Below are positions 22,136 through 29,608 of a stretch of 29,965 nt of DNA, one piece after another; position 1 is the stretch's first letter, and the number at the start of each line of letters is the position of its first letter. The notes below the pieces were generated by a model. That model was not told the origin of the DNA. It worked only from the letters and a program-made list of their open reading frames with translations, and did no database searches. A program made the translations under genes and the position numbers. Source of the DNA: CAZEHJ01 sp964512485. Lineage in GTDB: Bacteria; Bacteroidota; Rhodothermia; Rhodothermales; UBA10348. The DNA is taken from NCBI GenBank assembly GCA_964512485.1, contig CAZEHJ010000042.1:1-29965 (forward strand). Direction: 5' to 3'.

Positions 22136-23401
22136 ATGGCAACACGACGGCAGTTTCTGCGAAAGGCGACAATGGGAGCGGCTCTCGCTCCGTTTGCTCT
22201 GGATCCGATCATCTCACCGTGGGCGCTGCCCGCGGGCAGCGCCCCGGACTGGGTAGAGGAAGCACGCGCCCAGATACCGGCATCCCGGGAACCGTTTTTC
22301 CAGACGGCCGGAATTGCTCCCAGCCCGACGCCAGTCATGGACGCCGTCGCCGAAATGCTGCACTATCAGAATAAAGGACCAGTATCTCCAGAGATCTATC
22401 CTCAGGTGGCAGCCACCGAGCCGGATCTGCGGACTCATCTGGGGCAGATGTTCGGGGCTTCGGCCGACGAGGTTGCGCTGACACATTCCACCTCGGAGGG
22501 CATCAACATCGCGTCCTGGTCGCGGAACTGGGAATCAGGAGACGAAGTGATCATCAGCAATCAGGAGCATCCTGCAAACACGATCCCCTGGTACAACCTC
22601 TCGACTCGTTTCGGGGTGTCAGTCAAACGCATAGACCTCAGCACTGGCACAAACCTCATGGATGAAATGCGCGCCGCAGTGACGTCGCGAACGCGCATGG
22701 TCAGCATACCCCACGTGTCGCGCAACAACGGGCGGCGGCTGAGCGATTCGGAATCAGCGGAGCTGGCACATTGGCTGCGAAATCGTGACATTCGTTATCA
22801 CCTCGATGGTGCTCAGGGCCCCGGCTGTGTGCCGTTCAATTTTGCAGAATTGGGGAGTGATTATTACAGCGCGTGCGGACACAAATGGCTCCTTGGCCCC
22901 AAAGGCACCGGAGCATTTTTCTGTCGCTCGGATGTTCTCGATCGTACCCACATGACATGGACGGGATCACACAGTACTACTTCGTACGATGCCGTCGGCA
23001 AGTATGAACTGATCCCGGAGACGCGCCGATTTGAATTCGGAACGAGGGCCCTGGCAACGTTTCATGGCTTCAACGCTGCGTTGAACTGGGTGGAAGGAAT
23101 CGGTCTCTCTCGAATCCTCAGCCGGGTCGATGAGCTCACGCTCTACGCCACGGAGGCGTGGAAAAATCGTGGTCATGAAGTATCCTCTCCGCAGACAGCT
23201 CAAGCACGTTCCGGCGTTTTTGTCCTGCAGCTGCCTGAGGACCTGAGTGGGCGGGCTGTATATGATCATCTGCGGGAGAATAAATCCACCTATACATCCC
23301 CGGTCGATGGTCCTCGGGACCTCAGGGTGGCAATCCACTTTTTCAATACAAAGGAAGAAATTGATGCGACATTCGACGCAATCGAGCACATGGGGGAGTA
23401 G
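22136..23401 (+). CDS. Tat-exported aminotransferase class V-fold PLP enzyme
   Basis: A 421-residue protein. The ATG at 22136 has GGAAG four bases upstream; the earlier ATG at 22007 would run through the intergenic space and is rejected. The N terminus, T-R4-R5-Q-F-L-R followed by a hydrophobic A-A-L-A-P-F stretch, is a twin-arginine signal, so the folded holoenzyme should be exported. The body shows D224 in H-L-D-G-A-Q and the Schiff-base lysine K250 in C-G-H-K-W-L-L-G-P-K-G, as in the isopenicillin N epimerase/cysteine desulfurase-like branch of PF00266. The reaction could be epimerisation, beta-elimination or transamination. Its last 38 bases overlap the next gene. Confidence 0.85.
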   Translation: MATRRQFLRKATMGAALAPFALDPIISPWALPAGSAPDWVEEARAQIPASREPFFQTAGIAPSPTPVMDAVAEMLHYQNKGPVSPEIYPQVAATEPDLRTHLGQMFGASADEVALTHSTSEGINIASWSRNWESGDEVIISNQEHPANTIPWYNLSTRFGVSVKRIDLSTGTNLMDEMRAAVTSRTRMVSIPHVSRNNGRRLSDSESAELAHWLRNRDIRYHLDGAQGPGCVPFNFAELGSDYYSACGHKWLLGPKGTGAFFCRSDVLDRTHMTWTGSHSTTSYDAVGKYELIPETRRFEFGTRALATFHGFNAALNWVEGIGLSRILSRVDELTLYATEAWKNRGHEVSSPQTAQARSGVFVLQLPEDLSGRAVYDHLRENKSTYTSPVDGPRDLRVAIHFFNTKEEIDATFDAIEHMGE

Positions 23402-25148
23402 GGCGTCGGTGCAGGGAGTAGCGCCAGTGGTATTGATTTTGATGCTGTTTCTGTTGGCCTCGTGTGGACCGTCTACCCAGTCTGCAGACATCATCCTGAC
23501 GAATGCCCATATCTATTCACTGGCGTGGTCTGATCCGGATTCGGAAGGAGTTCCTTCGCCAGATGCTCCCTTCGTGGACGGCGGCTGGATTGCGCAATCC
23601 GGCGCGATCGCCATAGGTGGCGGCACCATCCTGGCTTCCGGCCCAGAATCCGATCTGACGGCCTTTCAAGGACCGGATACGGAGATGATCGACCTCGGTG
23701 GAGCTTTTGTCGTCCCGGGCCTGATCGAAAGTCATGGTCATTTGCACGAACTGGGAGAGAAGGCGGAGGAAATCAACCTCATCGGTGTTCTAAGCGAATC
23801 AGATATTGAAGCTCGACTCCTCGAAGCCGCGAGCGACCGTCCGGCGGGAGAGTGGATTCTGGGAAGCGGTTGGGATGAGGGTGAACTGGCCGACAATCTT
23901 CCCACGCGGCACTTCCTGAATCGCCTTTTCCCGGACAATCCGGTCGTATTGAAAGGACTGCGAGGCTTCGGAACGCTGGGTAACGACCTGGCGCTTGCCG
24001 CCGCCGGAGTAAGCGATGACACGGATGACCCCGTTGGGGGTGAACTCATTCGCGACGCGTCGGGCAGCATAACCGGCGTTTTCCTGAACAATGCCACCGA
24101 CATTCTGAACAACGCAATTCCGGAGCGAACCCTCGACCAGAAAAAGCGTGTTCTTTCGTACGGATTCGATCGTTTGCTCGAATCAGGCTATGTCTCCACA
24201 CATCATGCCGGAGTCAGGACCGACTACCTCCCGGCCTATCAGGACATGTCCGAAAAGTCAGAGCTTCCCATGCGAGTCGAAGCCATGCTGTCCACCGGGC
24301 CCAACAATGCTCCTCCCGTCGACTACTGGATTGAGCACGGCCCGACGCTGGACCCTGCAGAATTTCTCCAGATACGATCCATCAAGGCATACTATGATGC
24401 ATCACTCGGCTCACGCGGAGCACGAATGATCGAAGATTATTCCGATATGCCCGGACACAAGGGAATCAGCGGCGCCGACTACGATTTTGACCCGGAACGT
24501 GTGCGCGCATTCATGGCCGCAGGTTTTCAGGCGGGGATACACGCGATAGGCGATGGTGGAAACAGGGATGTGCTGGATTTCTACGAGTACGTCTACTCGG
24601 ATTTTCCCGAAGCCAGAGAACTAAGGAACAGAATCGAGCACGCGCAGGTCGTGCATCCGGATGACTTCGCGCGATTCGCAGAGTTGAACGTCACGGCGTC
24701 GATGGAGCCGGGGCACGCCGTGGAGGACAGTCCATGGGCGGAAGAGCGGGTCGGGCCAGACCGAATCAAAGGAGCCTATGCCTGGCGAACCCTGCGAAGA
24801 CATGGCGTCGAGCTGATATTCAATTCCGACTTCACCGGCACCGACTGGTCGTTTTTCTATGGTATGTACGCAGCGGTCACGCGCAAAATGAAAAGTGGCG
24901 AACCACAGGGCGGATGGTACCCGGAAGAAAGCGTCACGCCAGAGGAGGCGTTGAGAGCGTACACCGTCTGGCCTGCACGAACCTCATCCCGCGAATCCCT
25001 GACGGGCACGATAGAACCCGGAAAGTGGGCAGACCTCACGGTGATGGATATCGATCCGCTGAATACAGGTTTGGGCAATCCGGAGGGCCTTCTCGACGGA
25101 CGCATCGTGATGACCGTCGTAGGCGGGCAGATTGCGTACAGGGACTGA
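23364..25148 (+). CDS. Lipoprotein amidohydrolase, YtcJ-like (Amidohydro_3)
   Basis: A 594-residue protein. The ATG at 23364 is fixed by AAGGAAG at 23351-23357, six bases upstream, so the start lies inside the end of the PLP enzyme gene (38-base overlap). A lipobox L-A-S-C34 anchors it to a membrane. Metal and catalytic candidates are H124 and H126 (ESHGH), K341 (RSIKAYYD), H393 (GIHAIGDGGN), H426 (RIEHAQ) and D489 (NSDF), all as in the YtcJ family. Members hydrolyse N-acyl or amide bonds with unknown natural substrates. Co-translation with a Tat-exported PLP enzyme suggests that both work on the same exported pathway. Confidence 0.9.
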   Translation: MRHSTQSSTWGSRASVQGVAPVVLILMLFLLASCGPSTQSADIILTNAHIYSLAWSDPDSEGVPSPDAPFVDGGWIAQSGAIAIGGGTILASGPESDLTAFQGPDTEMIDLGGAFVVPGLIESHGHLHELGEKAEEINLIGVLSESDIEARLLEAASDRPAGEWILGSGWDEGELADNLPTRHFLNRLFPDNPVVLKGLRGFGTLGNDLALAAAGVSDDTDDPVGGELIRDASGSITGVFLNNATDILNNAIPERTLDQKKRVLSYGFDRLLESGYVSTHHAGVRTDYLPAYQDMSEKSELPMRVEAMLSTGPNNAPPVDYWIEHGPTLDPAEFLQIRSIKAYYDASLGSRGARMIEDYSDMPGHKGISGADYDFDPERVRAFMAAGFQAGIHAIGDGGNRDVLDFYEYVYSDFPEARELRNRIEHAQVVHPDDFARFAELNVTASMEPGHAVEDSPWAEERVGPDRIKGAYAWRTLRRHGVELIFNSDFTGTDWSFFYGMYAAVTRKMKSGEPQGGWYPEESVTPEEALRAYTVWPARTSSRESLTGTIEPGKWADLTVMDIDPLNTGLGNPEGLLDGRIVMTVVGGQIAYRD

Positions 25149-25151
25149 TTC

Positions 25152-25697
25152 TCAGGAATCTTCGTTCTCGGCAGGACCGAACCCGGTGTCTGAAAGCTGA
25201 GGATGCCAGTTTTGGTCAGGCGCCACCGGGGCTGCCTGTTCTGGTCCGAGTCGGTCGGGTGATATGTCCGCCACAATAAAGTTTTCAGCCGGCACCGGGT
25301 CGGCGGCCATTCTCCTGAGCATCGCAATCTGTCCTGCATGGGTCATGGCATCGGCGAAAGGACCTTGCAGCATCTTTTCAGGCGTTGTCCCGGTCATTGG
25401 CGAGCCTTTCCGCAGGTGCTCGCCCAGGCTTTCGAGCATCTCGTGAAAACTGGCTATTTCATCGCTGAAGGAGGGAAGCGATTCGGCCCGGTATGACCCA
25501 CCAATGAAATGGGTGCGCGCATAACCGAGGACGCTTCGCATGTGGCGGATCAAGTTCTTCGGTGATCGAACGCCGTTTCCAGCCTCAAATCCCCCGAAGT
25601 CTTCTCCTGAACCCTCAACAGTTTTGCCTGTGCGATAGGCCAGAGCCGCCAGAAAATGCAGTAGAAGGGCGTATTTGTCGTCGCGTTCGGATGGCAT
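25152..25697 (-). CDS. Divergent DinB-like protein
   Basis: A 181-residue mostly helical protein. RHMRSVLGYARTHFIGG in the first half and D-A-M-T-H-A-G-Q-I-A-M-L-R-R in the second resemble helices 2 and 4 of the DinB superfamily, with histidines in the usual places; the last motif is T-H-A-G-Q rather than the common H-x-x-H-R-G-Q, so the metal site may be partial. The C-terminal 35 residues are a proline/acidic tail. Function is unknown. It ends three bases from the convergent amidohydrolase stop and begins seven bases after the TPR lipoprotein stop. Confidence 0.65.
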   Translation of the reverse strand: MPSERDDKYALLLHFLAALAYRTGKTVEGSGEDFGGFEAGNGVRSPKNLIRHMRSVLGYARTHFIGGSYRAESLPSFSDEIASFHEMLESLGEHLRKGSPMTGTTPEKMLQGPFADAMTHAGQIAMLRRMAADPVPAENFIVADISPDRLGPEQAAPVAPDQNWHPQLSDTGFGPAENEDS

Positions 25698-25704
25698 ATT
25701 GACA

Positions 25705-26625
25705 CTAATTCTGGAAATAGTGAATCATGTCTGATTCGGCCGCAATGTATCCGAAGGAGGCCCAGACGGGTCCCGAGAGGAGATCGGTGAAGATTTCCCG
25801 GGCTCGCTCTTCGTTTCCGTTGTAGAGATGCCAGTTTCCTACGCCGTACGTAATCGCGTCTCCCGCTGAGCCTTCGCCAGTCAGTTCTTCTTCGGTCAAT
25901 TCCCCTTTGTAGAACAGCAGAAGCTGGTGATAGGCGAAGTTCTCAATGATGTCCATGTCAGCCGAAATGTCCGTCAATACCGCATATGCAGCTTCTTCGT
26001 TGCCCATTCGTTGATTGATCATGTAGATCCAGTGAGAGGTCGAAACGACATTGTCGGCATAATTCCCAGCCGCCAGGCCGTTCGAGAACCCCCTGAGAGC
26101 GTTTGGCAGATCGTGTTTGAGATAATAGGCGAGGCCCAGATGGTACCAGATATTTCCATGGAGTGAACTGACCGGAATTCCCCGGGCATTTGGCATGCCG
26201 TCGGGCTCCATCTCGTTTTCTGTACCCTCGATCAGTTCAGCAGCTTTTTCGAAGTCTGCGATGGCAAGGTCGATTTGTCTTGTCGAAATGTATCGATGTC
26301 CGCGATGACGATATATGCGGGCATCGCCAGGGTGCAATTCGATGCCACGTGAGTAAATCTCGATCGCTTCGTTATAGTTGCCGGCGTACGCCTTGAACCG
26401 TCCGTGCCAGATGATGTTGTCCGCGTCTTCTGGGTTTGCCTCAAATGAAGCTTCCCTGTCTGCGAAGCGTGCAATCAGGGCGCTGTCAGGCTCAGCAGCA
26501 AAGAGAGGCTCTCCGGTGAACGAATAGGCGGCGGGTGTTGTCCCTTCGGAATCGTCCTGGGGTGTCGCACATGCCGTAAAAAACATTGCGCAGAGAACAA
26601 CTTTGGAGGCTGTGATCGCTTTCAT
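25705..26625 (-). CDS. TPR-containing lipoprotein
   Basis: A 306-residue protein. The ATG at 26623-26625 is chosen because it opens a lipoprotein signal with F-T-A-C19 as lipobox; the longer reading to 26688 adds a basic extension that would spoil the signal and overlaps the RDD gene. Residues about 55-150 form two to three TPR-like helix pairs (G-N-Y-N-E-A-I-E-I-Y-S-R-G-I-E-L-H-P-G-D and I-D-L-A-I-A-D-F-E-K-A-A-E-L), and weaker repeats continue past 170 (L-G-L-A-Y-Y). It likely serves as a protein-interaction scaffold on the periplasmic face of a membrane. No partner can be named. Confidence 0.8.
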   Translation of the reverse strand: MKAITASKVVLCAMFFTACATPQDDSEGTTPAAYSFTGEPLFAAEPDSALIARFADREASFEANPEDADNIIWHGRFKAYAGNYNEAIEIYSRGIELHPGDARIYRHRGHRYISTRQIDLAIADFEKAAELIEGTENEMEPDGMPNARGIPVSSLHGNIWYHLGLAYYLKHDLPNALRGFSNGLAAGNYADNVVSTSHWIYMINQRMGNEEAAYAVLTDISADMDIIENFAYHQLLLFYKGELTEEELTGEGSAGDAITYGVGNWHLYNGNEERAREIFTDLLSGPVWASFGYIAAESDMIHYFQN

Positions 26626-26671
26626 GGTGGAGAGTTGTTTTTGGTGGGATGCGTTGCTTTTCAGCGACCGA

Positions 26672-27169
26672 CTATTGCCTTTCGTCAATTACAATCGTTT
26701 CTGCAATGCGGTCGTGTGTAGCACGTCGATCCTTTTTCCAGATGACCTGAAAGTATCCGAGTCCAGCTTCAAGGGCTGAGGCACCAAGGCCGAGGGCCCG
26801 CTCTACGCAATGCCAGAAGCCAAGCTTTTCATGCTTCAGTGACACGACGCGCAATTTGAGGAGCTTTTTACCGACTGTTTTGCCTTTTCCAACGAAGTGA
26901 CTCAGTGAGAAATAGACGGCGATCGTTGCGACACCGTACCAGTTGTCAAAATTGAGCTGGAAGTTGTAATCCTGGCTTCCGTCGAGTAGCCCCAGTTTTG
27001 ATGCCAGGCCTCCAAAAAACGACACGCCTATCATGAACAGAACCGAAACAAGGATCATGTCGATCAGGAATGCTCCCAAGCGACGCTGAAATGAGGCCAA
27101 GCGAAGCCCTGCAAGTTGATGCTCGCGGTCCTGGTTTTCTGGTTCGTACGTGCGTATCAGTTTTCCCAT
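26672..27169 (-). CDS. RDD family membrane protein
   Basis: A 165-residue protein with a hydrophilic N terminus, then R-R-L-G-A-F-L-I-D-M, which is the RDD signature (R and D in the first helix), a second helix near 75-95, and G-K-G-K-T-V-G-K-K-L-L-K-L-R before the third amphipathic region. The late R-R-A-T-H-D-R-I-A is also typical of PF06271. RDD proteins are small inner-membrane proteins; some are linked to Na+/H+ or osmotic transport, most are uncharacterised. It precedes the TPR lipoprotein by 46 bases and diverges from marR. Confidence 0.88.
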   Translation of the reverse strand: MGKLIRTYEPENQDREHQLAGLRLASFQRRLGAFLIDMILVSVLFMIGVSFFGGLASKLGLLDGSQDYNFQLNFDNWYGVATIAVYFSLSHFVGKGKTVGKKLLKLRVVSLKHEKLGFWHCVERALGLGASALEAGLGYFQVIWKKDRRATHDRIAETIVIDERQ

Positions 27170-27217
27170 GGGCTAAAGGTAGAAAAACCGACGGGGGGAA
27201 ATAAAATATCACGACAC

Positions 27218-27274
27218 TTGCAGATAAAAATCCTGTACCGTATAATTGATGTATATACAAACAATGTAAATACA
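27218..27274 (+). promoter_or_regulatory. marR promoter with tandem operator boxes
   Basis: A sigma-70-like promoter is readable: TTGCAG at 27218-27223, a 17-base spacer, and a perfect TATAAT at 27241-27246. Directly after it lies the perfect palindrome TGTATATACA (27250-27259), about where transcription should start, then a one-mismatch copy TGTAAATACA (27265-27274), 15 bases further. Binding here would block initiation, so negative autoregulation by the adjacent MarR is likely. Confidence 0.6.
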
Positions 27275-27315
27275 ACAATCTTATTCGACTCGAAGAAGAA
27301 ATAAAGCAGGAGGGC

Positions 27316-27732
27316 ATGAACGATCAGTTTATGAAAGCCATTTTAAACGTGCTTGTAACGGCCGATCGGTTATCGCACTCCACCAACACCGCGCTCAAAC
27401 CATTCGGTATTTCCAAAGAGCAATTCAATGTGTTGCGCATTCTTCGAGGCCAGAAGGGGATTCCGGTATCCCTGCATCTCATTACAGAGCGCATGATCAG
27501 CCGGACGTCGAATGCGACGCGCCTGGTAGAAAAACTTCGCTTGAAAGAACTTATCGAGCGAACCCAGTGCTCAACAGACAGGCGTCAGATCGACGTCGTA
27601 ATCACGCAAGCTGGTCTCGAGCTCCTCAAAGAGCTGGATCCACTCATGAAACAGAACGGCGAGAATATGAGGAATCTTACGGAGCCAGAATCGGAACAGC
27701 TGAATCTGCTTCTTGACAAAATGCGTGGCTGA
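27316..27732 (+). CDS. MarR family transcriptional regulator
   Basis: A 138-residue winged-helix regulator. ALKPFGISKEQFNVLRILRG begins the HTH; the recognition helix is S-R-T-S-N-A-T-R-L-V-E-K-L and the wing is S-T-D-R-R-Q-I-D-V-V-I-T, both standard for MarR. Terminal helices at both ends form the dimer. AGGAGG at 27308-27313 is close to this ATG (two bases), so the next in-frame ATG five codons later is possible. It likely represses itself and the following NmrA-type gene, which share an operator palindrome. MarR proteins often sense phenolic or electrophilic compounds; the ligand here is unknown. Confidence 0.92.
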   Translation: MNDQFMKAILNVLVTADRLSHSTNTALKPFGISKEQFNVLRILRGQKGIPVSLHLITERMISRTSNATRLVEKLRLKELIERTQCSTDRRQIDVVITQAGLELLKELDPLMKQNGENMRNLTEPESEQLNLLLDKMRG

Positions 27733-27754
27733 CAAAAAAATTTATAACAATAAC

Positions 27755-27764
27755 TGTATATACA
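27755..27764 (+). promoter_or_regulatory. MarR operator box in front of the NmrA-type gene
   Basis: The perfect palindrome TGTATATACA recurs 20 bases before the NmrA ATG, identical to the box at 27250-27259. A perfect TTGACA lies upstream at 27713-27718 inside the end of marR, but its best -10 (AAAAAT at 27736-27741) is poor, so the exact promoter is uncertain. Confidence 0.55.
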
Positions 27765-27784
27765 ACTAACATCAAGACAATAAA

Positions 27785-28651
27785 ATGAACAATCAGAAAA
27801 AGACGATTCTCGTAACAGGAGCAACAGGACAGCAGGGTGGAGCCACAACCACGGCTTTACTTGAGCGAGGATTCAGTGTTCGAGGACTGACCAGAAATAC
27901 TCAATCACCGTCATCGCTTGCTTTGACCGAGCGAGGTGTGCAAATGGTGGAAGGAAATTTCCAGAATCTCGACTCGCTGACCGAAGCCGTTCGCGGAGTC
28001 GATGTGGTGTTCTTTATGACTACTCCATTTGAAGATGGTGTCGACGCTGAAACGCAACAAGGCCTGGCTATGATCGAAGCCATACGAAAAGCAGGTGGTG
28101 TGGAGCATGTGGTCTACACTTCTGTTGCCAGTGCCAACCAAAACACGGGAATACCCCACTTCGAAAGCAAATATGAGGTGGAAAAAGTTCTTGCGGCATC
28201 CGGGTTGAACTACACCATCGTTGCGCCAGTCTATTTCATGGACAACGCTCGCATGCCTCAGGCAGTAGAAGGCGTCCAGAACGGTGTTTACGCTGTCGGA
28301 GTGCCTGAAGGCAAGCCCCTTCAGCAGATCGCCGTATCCGAGATTGGTGAGTTCGCAGCAGCCGTGATCGAACGGGGTGAGTCTGTGTACGGTCAGCGAT
28401 ACGACATCGCATCCGAGGAGAGGACCGGGACGGACTACGCTTCACTGTTGGCCGAGGCAGTTGGACACGATGTGAACTTCATGGCCCTCGCTCCAGAAGC
28501 ATTCAGTGCATGGGGAGAAGACATGGTGATCATGACGAGGTGGTTCGGAAGCGACGGATACGACGTACGGATACCTGAATTGAAAAATGCTTTTCCGGAA
28601 GTGAACTGGAAAGGATTCAAATCCTGGGCCTCTGAGCTTTCCTGGAACTGA
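27785..28651 (+). CDS. NmrA/HSCARG-type NAD(P)-binding protein (atypical SDR, possible quinone or NADPH-dependent reductase)
   Basis: A 288-residue Rossmann protein. The dinucleotide motif is G12-A-T-G15-Q-Q-G18, followed by R-G-L-T-R-N for the NADP phosphate; V-V-Y-T-S-V-A-S and the I-P-H-F-E-S-K-Y-E-V-E segment match NmrA-like atypical SDRs (PF05368/PF13460), which lack a full Y-x-x-x-K catalytic site but keep a lysine nearby. Members act as redox sensors or as NAD(P)H quinone oxidoreductases. Control by the neighbouring MarR suggests induction by an electrophile or quinone; that is inference. The transcript ends at a strong hairpin 13 bases after the stop. Confidence 0.88.
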   Translation: MNNQKKTILVTGATGQQGGATTTALLERGFSVRGLTRNTQSPSSLALTERGVQMVEGNFQNLDSLTEAVRGVDVVFFMTTPFEDGVDAETQQGLAMIEAIRKAGGVEHVVYTSVASANQNTGIPHFESKYEVEKVLAASGLNYTIVAPVYFMDNARMPQAVEGVQNGVYAVGVPEGKPLQQIAVSEIGEFAAAVIERGESVYGQRYDIASEERTGTDYASLLAEAVGHDVNFMALAPEAFSAWGEDMVIMTRWFGSDGYDVRIPELKNAFPEVNWKGFKSWASELSWN

Positions 28652-28664
28652 GAACATGTGGTGA

Positions 28665-28690
28665 TTGGCGGGCGCGAAAGCGCCCGCCAA
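28665..28690. terminator. Bidirectional terminator hairpin with GAAA loop
   Basis: A perfect 11-base stem (TTGGCGGGCGC at 28665-28675 and GCGCCCGCCAA at 28680-28690) encloses a GAAA tetraloop. It sits between the convergent NmrA and GNAT genes. The flanking GTGA (28661-28664) and TCAC (28696-28699) can add an outer stem that includes the GNAT stop. There is no clear U-tract on either side, so it may stabilise 3' ends as much as terminate. Confidence 0.75.
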
Positions 28691-28695
28691 ACCCA

Positions 28696-29196
28696 TCACG
28701 AATAGAAACAGATCTCGGGCGCGTCCTCTGACATGCGGATCAGTTTTTCAAAGCTCAACCCAAGCTTCTCAAGGAGTCTTCGCGACGCGAGATTGTCCTG
28801 GGCAACAATACCGAGCACCATTTCAACGCCTAACTCTGATTGAGCCCAATCCTTGACTGCGCTAGCCGCTTCTGTAGCATAACCCTTTCCCCAGAACGCT
28901 TCAGACAGCGCGAATCCAACATCCGGAAAATCAAATACTTCGCGCTGAAGCAGGCCGCATATGCCCACGTGAACTCCGGAATCCAGCAGTTCGACCATGA
29001 ACATCCCGAACCCGTGCTTCGCATAATTATCGAACCCGGCGGTCTGGATGTAATTCAGAGCGTCTTCGATGGAGCGAACTTGCTTGTCGCCGATGTTCTT
29101 CAGAAACGCGGGTTCGTTCAACAGGCCGAGGATGAAGGCAGCATCGTCCGCGTGCATGTGCCTGATGAGCAGGCGCTTGGTTTCAATTGGCTTCAT
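28696..29196 (-). CDS. GNAT acetyltransferase (RimJ/RimL-like)
   Basis: A 166-residue single GNAT domain (PF13302). K-P-I-E-T-K-R-L-L-I-R-H opens strand 1, G-I-C-G-L-L-Q-R lies in the middle, and the acetyl-CoA loop is W-G-K-G-Y-A-T-E-A; the later N-L-A-S-R-R-L-L-E-K-L-G-L is the classic end of the fold. RimJ/RimL-like members acetylate protein N-termini or small amines. The ATG at 29194-29196 is used; a GTG two codons earlier is also possible. Either way the start overlaps the end of the neighbouring membrane-protein gene by 14-20 bases. Confidence 0.9.
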   Translation of the reverse strand: MKPIETKRLLIRHMHADDAAFILGLLNEPAFLKNIGDKQVRSIEDALNYIQTAGFDNYAKHGFGMFMVELLDSGVHVGICGLLQREVFDFPDVGFALSEAFWGKGYATEAASAVKDWAQSELGVEMVLGIVAQDNLASRRLLEKLGLSFEKLIRMSEDAPEICFYS

Positions 29197-29596
29197 GCTC
29201 ACCCGATTCGCGTTTGAGCAAATACATACCGACGATCACGTCGAAACTCAGACATGCGAAAACGTACCACTCAGGCGCATGTGTGTACGAGCCGACAGGA
29301 GCGTGGAGAACCAGATCCCAAACGGGATGCGTCAGCCACCCCCAGGCGAGAAGCTTGACGAAGCGGCCCATCGAAGCGAGGGCCACGATCAGAAAGACGA
29401 GTACACCCGCACCTTCGATCATGAGGACACTTGACGACGCATCATATATCCAGGCCAGATTCAGATAGATGATGGCAGCGACGACCAGGCCGATCCTGAA
29501 GACGCGGTCCGCATGGCGGGATTTTGATGCCACCAGCCAGATGAATCCATACGCGGCGAACACACCAAGAATCAGGGAAAACAGTATCGGATACAT
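29183..29596 (-). CDS. Four-helix hypothetical membrane protein
   Basis: A 137-residue protein with four hydrophobic segments (about 2-22, 34-50, 57-76 and 108-127). The loop L-A-W-G-W-L-T-H-P-V-W-D-L-V-L-H and the following H-A-P-E-W-Y look conserved, with histidines and an aspartate near the membrane face; some small DUF6010-type proteins have a comparable loop, but I am not certain of the match. No function can be given. It starts 12 bases after the hydrolase stop and overlaps the GNAT gene, so the three form one minus-strand unit. Confidence 0.7.
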   Translation of the reverse strand: MYPILFSLILGVFAAYGFIWLVASKSRHADRVFRIGLVVAAIIYLNLAWIYDASSSVLMIEGAGVLVFLIVALASMGRFVKLLAWGWLTHPVWDLVLHAPVGSYTHAPEWYVFACLSFDVIVGMYLLKRESGEHEAN

Positions 29597-29608
29597 GCGT
29601 GTCTCTGT

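Noticed and set aside
23247..23363. Upstream extension of the lipoprotein amidohydrolase
   Set aside because: It would place 39 extra residues before the lipobox signal; the ATG at 23364 has AAGGAAG at ideal spacing.
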